From Hyella sp964606015 (GTDB lineage Bacteria; Cyanobacteriota; Cyanobacteriia; Cyanobacteriales; Xenococcaceae): a stretch of 7,017 bases of DNA. The notes under the pieces are model-generated. The model made no database searches, had not been told where the DNA came from, and saw only the letters and a list, made by a program, of their open reading frames with translations. The translations under genes were made by a program, and so were the position numbers. The stretch lies in the NCBI GenBank assembly GCA_964606015.1, contig CAZSEZ010000211.1, positions 1-7,017 of the forward strand, read 5' to 3'. Below are positions 1 to 5,783 of this stretch, one piece after another (position 1 is the stretch's first letter; the number at the start of each line of letters is the position of its first letter).

Positions 1-261
1 ATGTGTTGATGCTGCCTTCAAAGAATGTCCTAACGTATATCCGTAGCGCTATAGTATTAATAGGCAGGCTTATGTGAGAGCTTACTTAATACCAATTTAT
101 AGTTGGTTAATTCATCTCGTCAGACGGTAAATAACCTTAGTCCTTTAGGGCGAAATTGGGGTAACTGTTGTTGAGAAGTCGGAATAATGATTTTTGAGAT
201 GGTATCTGGTGACTGTGAATTATCGCTATAAGTTAATAGCTGTCTAGTCAACGGTCAATTG
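1..261. other. Left-edge non-coding stretch, no gene supported
   Basis: The stretch downstream of the methyltransferase gene is AT-rich and has frequent stops in most frames. Two short plus-strand frames enter from the left edge and stop at about 46 and 77. Either could be the tail of a gene lying outside the window, but neither has a recognisable sequence. A weak 5-bp inverted repeat (ACCAA at 91-95, TTGGT at 103-107) has no T-tract. I see no tRNA, rRNA or mobile-element end. Confidence 0.5.
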
Positions 262-1098
262 TTATTCTGCTTTACGTCCGAAAGTATAAAAAATTGTAGT
301 GTCGTTCCAAATCCCTTGTTCAGTGTTTAATTTCTCTAACTCAGCGTTGAATTCGGCTTTAGCCTGTGTCAATTGTTGAGATGAAAGTTTTAAGAGAGGA
401 TTCGGATATTGGCCTGGTGTCGGCAATAGGCCATCGTCTAACCACATTTTTTGTGCTTGATCCAGACTTATGTAGCTACCAGCTGTTTCCGTATGAATAT
501 AAATCTTGTCAAATCCTGCTTTTTCTAGCAAGTTATGACATTTTTTGACCGTTCCAGTAGGCTTACTAAATAGAAGAGAAACACCATACCTTTCAAGTAC
601 TTTCTGCGCCACAATCCCTCCAACAAAGGCTGTGTCGGCAAAGGCATGGAAACTAAGTAATCCTCCAGGTTTGAGAAATTGATGCCAAAGTTTTAAGGCA
701 CTAATTAAGTCTGACATCCAGATGAATGCAGATGAACAAAAAATATGATCGAAACTGTTAGCTGGGAAGTTCACAGTTTCAGCATCAGCGAGTAAAAACT
801 CAGTGTTACTTAAGTTAAGCGTGTTAGATTTTTTTCGAGCAATTTCCAGCATTCCTTTTGAGATATCGACTCCGATCACTCGGCCTGTAGATCCCACAAT
901 TTGAGCTGCTTCAATAGCTACTATGCCAGTTCCCGTAGCAAGATCCAAAACTTGCTGTCCGAGAGCGAGTTGTGCATATTCAACAAGACGTTGGGCAATT
1001 CGGGGATGCCAATTACCTCGATCATAATTATGACTACGACTGTTGTATAAGTCGGCTACTTGCTGTTTATAGCTATTGAGTTTAACTGGGAAATCCAC
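262..1098 (-). CDS. Class I SAM-dependent methyltransferase (UbiE/Methyltransf_11-like), substrate unknown
   Basis: This 278-residue protein is predicted to transfer a methyl group from S-adenosylmethionine to an unidentified small molecule or lipid. The Rossmann-type SAM fold is clear. Motif I VLDLATGTG lies at residues 50-58 and the acidic residue ending strand 2 is D79 in GVDIS. LADAE (103-107) is the usual motif after strand 3, FDHIFCSSAF (116-125) the strand-4 region, and LKPGG (142-146) the loop before strand 5. The N-terminal Y-x-x-R-S-x-x-Y-D pattern is typical of the UbiE-like group. From memory, the C-terminal half, ending in a TEQGIWND segment (259-266), matches a family common in cyanobacteria. 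The start is GTG, supported by GAGAGGA 12 bases upstream. No ATG lies further up in the frame before a stop. The gene lies 216 bases downstream of rsmH on the same strand and probably has its own promoter. It contains no HIP1 site. True UbiE/MenG is less likely because the C-terminal half differs. Confidence 0.86.
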   Translation of the reverse strand: MDFPVKLNSYKQQVADLYNSRSHNYDRGNWHPRIAQRLVEYAQLALGQQVLDLATGTGIVAIEAAQIVGSTGRVIGVDISKGMLEIARKKSNTLNLSNTEFLLADAETVNFPANSFDHIFCSSAFIWMSDLISALKLWHQFLKPGGLLSFHAFADTAFVGGIVAQKVLERYGVSLLFSKPTGTVKKCHNLLEKAGFDKIYIHTETAGSYISLDQAQKMWLDDGLLPTPGQYPNPLLKLSSQQLTQAKAEFNAELEKLNTEQGIWNDTTIFYTFGRKAE

Positions 1099-1110
1099 TT
1101 TAAATCTTAT

Positions 1111-1117
1111 TCCTCTC
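1111..1117 (-). promoter_or_regulatory. Ribosome binding site for the GTG-started methyltransferase
   Basis: On the minus strand this reads GAGAGGA and lies 12 bases before the GTG at 1098. It is the main support for that start, because no ATG occurs in frame between the preceding stop and the GTG. The spacing is slightly long. Confidence 0.5.
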
Positions 1118-1257
1118 TGATAATCTTGTCTGGAACTAAATGCTTACAGATAGTCTTTATAAGAGGTTCTTTCCCAGACGTACTTAGAATTGCATCTTAT
1201 TTTAAGAGTTTATGTTTGGTAGTTTACTTTTAAACAATTCAAAAAATTTACCGTGTG

Positions 1258-1277
1258 ATAGTTATTAACCTAACTAT
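1258..1277 (-). terminator. Candidate hairpin downstream of rsmH
   Basis: A perfect 7-bp inverted repeat (ATAGTTA / TAACTAT) with a 6-base loop lies about 40 bases past the rsmH stop. On the minus strand a run of six T (1241-1246) follows after 11 bases. The stem is AT-rich and the T-run is set back, so this is a weak intrinsic terminator candidate. It would separate rsmH from the methyltransferase transcript. Confidence 0.33.
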
Positions 1278-1314
1278 GAGTTTCTATTTTTAGGCGATCT
1301 TTAGCAATAGTATT

Positions 1315-2193
1315 TCAAGGAATTTTTCTAGCAAAACGTAATTTAGCAGAACGCGATCGCGAATTTTCACTAATTTCATCATCTTGAGGAATGATGGGTT
1401 TTTTCGTGATTACTTCCAACAGCTCGTGGTTGCGAAAGCCATGTTTAACCAGCCGATCTTCTAAACTATGAAAGCTGATGATGCCAATGATGCCTCCTGG
1501 TTTTAACCACGAGGGAGCTAGTTTGAGAATGGTTTCTAAGGCTTCCAATTCACCATTAACTGCGATCCGTAAAGCCTGAAAAGTTCTAGTTGCAGGATGG
1601 ATTTTGCCATGGCGATATTTTCCTGGAACTGCACTATAAATGATGTTTGCTAACTGGGTAGTAGTGCGTAAAGGGCGTTTAGCAACGATTGCTTTGGCAA
1701 TTCGACGGGAAAATCTCTCTTCTCCATACTGATAAATCAAGTCTGCAAGGGTTTTTTCTTTGCGATGATTGACTATTTCTGCTGCTGTTAATCGTTGGTT
1801 CGCATCCATTCGCATATCTAATTCTGCTTCGTGTCGGAAACTGAAACCGCGTTCTGGAGTATCAAACTGAGGAGAACTAACTCCTAAATCGGCAATGATC
1901 CCTGTAAAAAGACAATTTGTCGGTTGAAAATCTGCAAAATTACCTTGCCAAAGTTCTAGGCGATCTGGATAGTAATCTGCCAAACGACTTTTAACTGTTG
2001 CGATCGCAAGGCAGTCGCGGTCTACGGCAGTTAACTTGACATCTGGATGAGACTGCAAAATTAGCTGACTGTGCCCTCCACCTCCTGCGGTGAGATCGAG
2101 ATAATGTCCTGGTGCGGATATCCCTAATCCTGAAATTAGTTCTCTACTCAACACTGAATAGTGCTCAAAGTTATTAGTTCTAGCGGTTGACAC
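1315..2193 (-). CDS. rsmH: 16S rRNA (cytosine-1402 N4)-methyltransferase RsmH (MraW)
   Basis: RsmH adds a methyl group from SAM to N4 of C1402 (E. coli numbering) in the decoding centre of 16S rRNA, acting on the small ribosomal subunit. The 292 residues carry the whole family signature: HYSVL (11-15), SAM motif I YLDLTAGGGGHS (31-42), DLGVSSPQFD (102-111), GFSF (116-119), LDMRMD (125-130), HPATRTFQALRIAVN (199-213), SFHSLEDR (240-247) and the C-terminal NSRSRSAKLR (277-286). The length is slightly below the roughly 310 residues of E. coli RsmH. The GTG start is supported by GGAGG ten bases upstream. The gene is divergent from the small plus-strand gene at 2362, across a 168-base gap. It is not in a dcw cell-division cluster here, unlike in many bacteria. 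Two HIP1 sites lie inside it. Confidence 0.97.
   Translation of the reverse strand: MSTARTNNFEHYSVLSRELISGLGISAPGHYLDLTAGGGGHSQLILQSHPDVKLTAVDRDCLAIATVKSRLADYYPDRLELWQGNFADFQPTNCLFTGIIADLGVSSPQFDTPERGFSFRHEAELDMRMDANQRLTAAEIVNHRKEKTLADLIYQYGEERFSRRIAKAIVAKRPLRTTTQLANIIYSAVPGKYRHGKIHPATRTFQALRIAVNGELEALETILKLAPSWLKPGGIIGIISFHSLEDRLVKHGFRNHELLEVITKKPIIPQDDEISENSRSRSAKLRFARKIP
1353..1360. repeat. HIP1 octamer GCGATCGC
   Basis: A perfect copy of the cyanobacterial highly iterated palindrome, inside the 3' end of rsmH. Confidence 0.9.
2000..2007. repeat. HIP1 octamer GCGATCGC
   Basis: A second perfect HIP1 copy, inside the 5' third of rsmH. Confidence 0.9.
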
Positions 2194-2203
2194 TGACTAC
2201 TTG

Positions 2204-2208
2204 CCTCC
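2204..2208 (-). promoter_or_regulatory. Ribosome binding site of rsmH
   Basis: GGAGG on the minus strand, ten bases before the GTG at 2193. It is a strong Shine-Dalgarno match and decides the GTG start. Confidence 0.65.
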
Positions 2209-2361
2209 GAATTATCTCAGAAAACTTAAACAAAAATTTACGATCTTGTTGTGCAAAATACTTCTTATAGCGAAAAATAAAGCTAGAATTTGTATAGGCG
2301 GAATCGGCTGTTTTTAATTTGCTGAATTTCACTAGTATCGCGTTCAACTTCTACATACTTT

Positions 2362-2559
2362 ATGGACTCAACTCAACGTTCTGGCAAAGAGCAAGATTCC
2401 CCTCATAGGTGGGCCAGAATTTTAGGAACGGTGGTGGCAGTGGCTACAGCGATCCTGCCAGTGGTTATGGTCGCGTATTATTCTCCTTCTCGGAGTAATG
2501 CTGAACCCCTTCCCCGAGAAACGACAGTCTTACCAAGGATAGAGATTAGTTCTGAGTAG
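2362..2559 (+). CDS. Small single-pass membrane protein, function unknown
   Basis: I do not recognise this 65-residue protein. It has a charged, polar N-terminus (residues 1-19), one hydrophobic segment at about 20-40 (ILGTVVAVATAILPVVMVAYY) and a polar tail. This fits a single transmembrane helix. The arginines at 16 and 19 precede the helix, and a further arginine and two glutamates follow it closely, so the topology is uncertain. It starts with ATG but has no clear Shine-Dalgarno sequence just upstream, which is not rare in cyanobacteria. It is the only plus-strand gene supported here, divergent from rsmH and convergent with the 101-residue gene. No overlapping gene on the other strand competes for the position. 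The clear membrane segment and the position between two well-placed genes favour a real gene, but a chance reading frame cannot be excluded. Confidence 0.58.
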   Translation: MDSTQRSGKEQDSPHRWARILGTVVAVATAILPVVMVAYYSPSRSNAEPLPRETTVLPRIEISSE

Positions 2560-2583
2560 ATGTAATGCAGACTTAAATAGATA

Positions 2584-2626
2584 CTAAGTTAGTAATTAAC
2601 TAAACTAAATAGGGCTATTAGGTTAG
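2584..2626. terminator. CTAA/TTAG inverted-repeat cluster between convergent genes
   Basis: This stretch holds several CTAA and TTAG tetramers in mirrored order. One imperfect hairpin pairs CTAA-a-CTAA (2600-2608) with TTAG-g-TTAG (2618-2626), with one mismatch in the stem. A second, shorter one (TTAGT / ACTAA) lies just left of it. The right arm covers the stop codon of the 101-residue gene. Its place between two convergent genes suits a two-way transcription end, but the stems are AT-rich and lack a clear T-tract. Confidence 0.28.
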
Positions 2627-2928
2627 TCAGCCTCTGGCTGCTCTGGCTGGATTGTTGCTCCATTGACAGAGCTTAACTGATGGCGGACTTCGTCAATGGC
2701 AGAGTTTAGCTGGGCAATCTTGTCCTCTAGATTGTGTCGAGCAACTTCCATTTCTGCTTCGGAGGCAAATTCCAGAGGTGGTGTGCCTTCTGCTAGTGAT
2801 CTATCACTACTTACTTTATTGTTGGTGTCGGTATCGCGAGTAGCAAGTAGAGTTCCTAATACTCCTCCAACTACACCCCCCAGAATTGAACCAATTAAAA
2901 ACCCGCTACCAAACTTGTTTTCGCTCAT
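2623..2928 (-). CDS. Small glycine-zipper membrane protein with coiled-coil tail (YtxH-like), function unknown
   Basis: This 101-residue protein has one N-terminal hydrophobic segment (about residues 8-29) rich in regularly spaced glycines (GSGFLIGSILGGVVGGVLG). That pattern is typical of tightly packing helices, as in YtxH-like and glycine-zipper proteins. A polar linker follows (30-55), then a charged helical stretch (about 57-88) with heptad-like hydrophobic spacing that could form a coiled coil, and an acidic tail. It should sit in a membrane with the C-terminal part exposed. The ATG start is preceded by AAGGAG at a 12-base spacing. The gene lies 42 bases downstream of upp on the same strand and is probably the last gene of a ccmP-upp transcript. 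A stress or envelope role is often guessed for such proteins, but nothing in the sequence shows it. Confidence 0.76.
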   Translation of the reverse strand: MSENKFGSGFLIGSILGGVVGGVLGTLLATRDTDTNNKVSSDRSLAEGTPPLEFASEAEMEVARHNLEDKIAQLNSAIDEVRHQLSSVNGATIQPEQPEAD

Positions 2929-2970
2929 CTAACTCTATTTCTCCTTGCCAGATCTGCTTAAGTGCTAACA

Positions 2971-3621
2971 CTAGGTACCAAAAGCGCGATCGCCAGCATC
3001 ACCTAGCCCAGGTACTATATATCCCTTATCGTTTAGCCCCTCATCAATGATAGCGGTATATACCTGTAGTTGTGGATAACTTTCGCTAAGTTGTCGCATT
3101 GCTGGTGGTGCGGTCACTATAGAGACTATTCGGATATGTTCTGGATTAGCGCCTCGTGAAGTGATTTCTTTCATTGCTGTCATGATCGAACCCCCAGTAG
3201 CGAGCATTGGTTCGAGGATTAAGATTCTGGTTTCTGAGTCAAAGCGATCCGGCAGACGATTCAGATAGCAGCTATTTTCGAGCGTAGATTCATCTCGAAC
3301 TAATCCCAGATGATAAGTAGAGGCTACTGGTAAACTATTTTGTGCTCCTTCTACCAAAGCCAAACCTGCCCGCAAAATAGGGACTAAAGCGATCGGAACT
3401 TGAGGATTTACAAAAACTGCATCACATTCTGTGAGAGGAGTTTGGACTTTAGCCTGAACTACAGGTAACCAAGTACGTACCGCTTCATAGGTTAACCAAC
3501 GTCCTAGCTCTGTCATGGCACTTTTAAACAGTACGGAGGGACTGTTAACATCGCGAGCTACAGCTAGCCAATGTTTAATTAGAGGGTGCTCGGGAACATA
3601 GACGCGGAGTTGTAGAGCCAT
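2971..3621 (-). CDS. upp: Uracil phosphoribosyltransferase
   Basis: Upp converts uracil and PRPP to UMP and pyrophosphate in the cytoplasm, salvaging pyrimidines. The 216-residue length is normal for the family. VPILRAGL (80-87) is the conserved segment preceding the active site. EPMLATGGS (137-145) is the PRPP-binding loop. DEGLNDKGYIVPGLGDAGDR (193-212) is the uracil-binding C-terminal region, ending in AFGT. The PRPP loop has Glu137 where E. coli-type enzymes carry Asp. This is conservative and I would expect activity. The start is ATG with only a weak GGA six bases upstream. A HIP1 site lies near the 3' end. The gene begins 50 bases after ccmP on the same strand, and the small membrane gene follows after 42 bases, so the three are probably co-transcribed. 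No pyrR or other regulator is next to it. Confidence 0.95.
   Translation of the reverse strand: MALQLRVYVPEHPLIKHWLAVARDVNSPSVLFKSAMTELGRWLTYEAVRTWLPVVQAKVQTPLTECDAVFVNPQVPIALVPILRAGLALVEGAQNSLPVASTYHLGLVRDESTLENSCYLNRLPDRFDSETRILILEPMLATGGSIMTAMKEITSRGANPEHIRIVSIVTAPPAMRQLSESYPQLQVYTAIIDEGLNDKGYIVPGLGDAGDRAFGT
2986..2993. repeat. HIP1 octamer GCGATCGC
   Basis: A perfect HIP1 copy, within the last codons of upp (the GDAGDRAF region). Confidence 0.9.
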
Positions 3622-3671
3622 AATTTATCCAGAAGAAGGAACGCAAAAGACTGAACTATGATACCTTAGGG

Positions 3672-4313
3672 CTACTCATTTTTCCCTTTCAGCAAATTAT
3701 CCCTACCTGCTACATTCTCAATCGCGGCCAAAGCAGCACCAGAACCAGCGATAATGTCTCTTTCTTCCCCTCCTAGATACAGACGGCCAAAACTGCCGAT
3801 CGCCGAAACTTGCAAAATATTGATCAAAGCAGCCTTTTCCGCTTCATTAGCAGCTAAAGCAGCATAGGCAGCAGGCTGAACTTCCAAAACATAGAGAGTT
3901 TGACCTTCGAGCAGGAGTTGTCCGCGACGATTACGGTTGATCAACTGTGCCTGATAAGCGTCTATATTACGAATGATTTGGCTAGAAACTACTTTTGGCT
4001 TGAGGCAATCTCGCTGATTTACGCCTAATGCTTGCAAAATTGCCTTGCCTGCTGCTCTAACCTCTCCTTGGTTGCTAGCATGAATCTCTAGCAAACCATA
4101 GAGTCTTTCGACAAACTGCACTCCGGGGCGTACTACTGCTGACTTTAGAGCAACATCAGTAATCCGATTAATTTCAATCCCTGGAGAAATTTCGATCCAA
4201 AGCGAAGCATCACCAGGAAGTGGTAAAAATCCTAGGGCTACTGTCCCGATATAGGCTGCGTGTTGCGGTTGCAAGCGGTCTAAATATACATAACTGCGTA
4301 GTTCTACACCCAA
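3672..4313 (-). CDS. ccmP: Beta-carboxysome shell protein CcmP (tandem BMC-domain pseudohexamer)
   Basis: CcmP is a minor shell protein of the beta-carboxysome. It has two BMC domains, forms trimers that look like hexamers, and stacks two trimers into a chamber with gated pores thought to pass larger metabolites such as RuBP or 3PGA. The 213 residues match the length I recall for CcmP. The first BMC domain spans about 1-103 and the second about 104-213, with parallel motifs (VERLYGLLEIHASNQGEVRAAGKAIL, 68-93, in the first; AFGS-like SAIGSFGRLYLGGEERD, 170-186, in the second). Glu69 and Arg70, the conserved pore-gating pair described for CcmP, are present. The start is TTG: GAGAGGA lies eight bases upstream, a stop lies just above in frame, no ATG is available, and the protein then begins MGVELRSYVYLD as in homologues. 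It is not next to ccmKLMN here, which fits the known satellite position of this gene. CcmO is longer and does not fit. Confidence 0.93.
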   Translation of the reverse strand: MGVELRSYVYLDRLQPQHAAYIGTVALGFLPLPGDASLWIEISPGIEINRITDVALKSAVVRPGVQFVERLYGLLEIHASNQGEVRAAGKAILQALGVNQRDCLKPKVVSSQIIRNIDAYQAQLINRNRRGQLLLEGQTLYVLEVQPAAYAALAANEAEKAALINILQVSAIGSFGRLYLGGEERDIIAGSGAALAAIENVAGRDNLLKGKNE

Positions 4314-4321
4314 AATCTCTG

Positions 4322-4328
4322 TCCTCTC
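4322..4328 (-). promoter_or_regulatory. Ribosome binding site supporting the TTG start of ccmP
   Basis: GAGAGGA on the minus strand, eight bases before the TTG at 4313. With an in-frame stop a few codons upstream and no ATG, it fixes the unusual start. Confidence 0.65.
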
Positions 4329-4404
4329 AAAGCCATTAAGCTATTTCTTGCCACCCTTTAGCTAATCAAGGATAGTGTCAGTTGTAAAGTACTGTTGTAG
4401 GCAG

Positions 4405-4442
4405 AGAGGAAAAGCTATCTTTAGTGAGTTCACTTTTCCTCT
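4405..4442 (-). terminator. Candidate hairpin terminator after ispG
   Basis: A perfect 10-bp inverted repeat (AGAGGAAAAG at 4405-4414, CTTTTCCTCT at 4433-4442) starts 10 bases past the ispG stop. The 18-base interior contains a second mirrored pair on the minus strand (AGTGA / TCACT) that partly competes with the outer stem. No T-tract follows on the minus strand, so it is not a classic intrinsic terminator. It may instead protect the ispG mRNA end or regulate read-through into ccmP. Confidence 0.45.
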
Positions 4443-4452
4443 TCAACCAAGA

Positions 4453-5673
4453 CTAATCTTCAGGTTCTACCCAACGTCCATCTGCTTTGATTAGGTTAAT
4501 CAGTTCGGTTACGCCATTTTCCTCAGGGACACGTTTGATTTCTTCGCGACCACGATAGAGGGCAATATAGCCCGGCTGTTTGCCTACATAGCCGTAGTCA
4601 GCATCTGCCATCTCGCCAGGGCCATTGACGATACAACCCATTACTGCAATATCTAAACCAGTGAGATGTTTTGTTGCTTCACGGACTTCATGTAAAACAT
4701 CTTCTAAGTTGAATAAAGTACGGCCACAAGAAGGACAAGCAACGTACTCTACCATAGTCTTACGTAGTCCTAGGGCTTGCAAAATGCTATAGCACACAGG
4801 AATTTCTTTCTCGGGAGACTCAGTCAAAGAAACGCGAATCGTATCGCCAATCCCTTCTGCTAGTAAAGTACCGATTCCAGCAGTGGATTTGATTCTGCCG
4901 TATTCACCATCTCCTGCTTCAGTTACACCCAAATGTAGTGGATAATCCATGTCTAATTCGTCCATACGCTGTACCATCAAGCGATAAGCAGCTAGCATTA
5001 CAGGAACGCGAGAAGCTTTCAGCGAAAGCACTATATTCCGAAAATCTAAAGACTCGCAGATTTTGATGAATTCTAGTGCTGACTCCACCATTCCCTCAGG
5101 GGTATCACCATAGGTAAAGAGCATTCTTTCTGCTAGAGAACCGTGATTGACTCCAATTCGCATTGCTTTGCCTTGGTCACGGAGCGAGATAACCAATGGT
5201 TCTAAAGTTTCGCGAATTTTTGCTCCGATATCGTTAAATTCAGAGTCAGAGTACTCGGTGCGATCATCCTTTGGTTTTTCAAAGACATACAAGCCAGGGT
5301 TAATTCTAACTTTGTCCACATGCTTGGCGACTTCTAGGGCAATTTTCATGCCATTGTGATGAACGTCAGCAACCAAAGGAACTGGTTGATAAGTTTCGGC
5401 TAATTTAGTTTTAATTTCGGCCAGTGCTTTAGCATGTGCCATGGAAGGAACAGTAACGCGGACAATTTCACATCCAATTTCGTGGAGACGACGAATCGCA
5501 GCTACAGAGCCATCGATATCTAAAGTATCTTCATTAATCATCGATTGGACAACTACAGGATAGCCTCCGCCGATTGTCACGTCTCCTACCTTGACAGGAC
5601 GAGTTTTGCGTCGGTTGATAGTAGTGTCAAAAGCTGGTGTCGCACTTGCTTGAGGATTATCCAGAGTTTGCAT
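4453..5673 (-). CDS. ispG: 4-hydroxy-3-methylbut-2-enyl diphosphate synthase (ferredoxin type), IspG/GcpE
   Basis: IspG catalyses the reductive ring-opening of methylerythritol cyclodiphosphate to HMBPP, the next-to-last step of the MEP pathway that feeds carotenoids, the phytol side chain of chlorophyll, and quinones. The cyanobacterial enzyme takes its electrons from ferredoxin. The 406 residues include an N-terminal TIM-barrel part (about 20-290; motifs VVQSMINEDT 41-50, VADVHHNG 101-108, KVRINPG 121-127, GVNHGSL 174-180, GVTEAGDGEYGRIKSTAGIG 249-268). A C-terminal iron-sulfur domain follows, with ligands Cys313, Cys316, Cys347 and Glu354 (CPSC and GCIVNGPGE). All key residues are intact. 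The start is ATG; the Shine-Dalgarno match is weak. The extended N-terminus before INRRKTRPVKVG is usual for cyanobacterial members. The gene lies 110 bases downstream of the trypsin-like/GUN4 gene on the same strand and contains no HIP1 site. Confidence 0.98.
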   Translation of the reverse strand: MQTLDNPQASATPAFDTTINRRKTRPVKVGDVTIGGGYPVVVQSMINEDTLDIDGSVAAIRRLHEIGCEIVRVTVPSMAHAKALAEIKTKLAETYQPVPLVADVHHNGMKIALEVAKHVDKVRINPGLYVFEKPKDDRTEYSDSEFNDIGAKIRETLEPLVISLRDQGKAMRIGVNHGSLAERMLFTYGDTPEGMVESALEFIKICESLDFRNIVLSLKASRVPVMLAAYRLMVQRMDELDMDYPLHLGVTEAGDGEYGRIKSTAGIGTLLAEGIGDTIRVSLTESPEKEIPVCYSILQALGLRKTMVEYVACPSCGRTLFNLEDVLHEVREATKHLTGLDIAVMGCIVNGPGEMADADYGYVGKQPGYIALYRGREEIKRVPEENGVTELINLIKADGRWVEPED

Positions 5674-5783
5674 AGCTGTCTTCGTGTATCTTGTTTCGCT
5701 GAAAAATTAATAATCCTATTCTCTCAAATTAGGGTTAATTTTTGCTTAATCTTTGTAGATTTGAGGATTTAAACTTATCTCAT

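Noticed and set aside
1..77. Plus-strand frames open from the left edge, ending at 46 and 77, possibly the tail of a truncated gene
   Set aside because: They are only 14 to 25 codons long, the two overlap in different frames, and neither resembles a known protein end.
91..107. ACCAA/TTGGT inverted repeat next to TTAATACCAATTT as a mobile-element end or MITE
   Set aside because: There is only one copy in the window, with no second terminal repeat or target duplication.
1156..1161. TATAAA on the minus strand as the -10 box of the methyltransferase gene
   Set aside because: No -35-like element stands at the proper distance and the region is AT-rich throughout.
2194..2361. Divergent promoters between rsmH and the small membrane gene (TATAAG on minus at 2264-2269, TATAGG-like on plus near 2292)
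   Set aside because: The -10-like boxes have no convincing -35 partner at 16-18 bases, so specific promoters cannot be supported, although the divergent layout requires some in this gap.
4350..4404. ccmP promoter with TTTACA and TAGCTA about 18 bases apart on the minus strand
   Set aside because: Both boxes are poor matches, and ccmP may be read from ispG or a different site.
5147..5359. Plus-strand frame inside ispG
   Set aside because: It lies wholly inside a strongly conserved gene on the other strand, with no ribosome site or recognisable product; it is a shadow frame. The same applies to plus-strand frames at 366-548, 2696-2932 and 5545-5772.
5748..5761. Small hairpin (AATCT / AGATT, 4-base loop) between the GUN4 fusion and ispG as a terminator
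   Set aside because: The stem is only five AT-rich pairs with no T-tract on the minus strand, which is expected by chance in such sequence.
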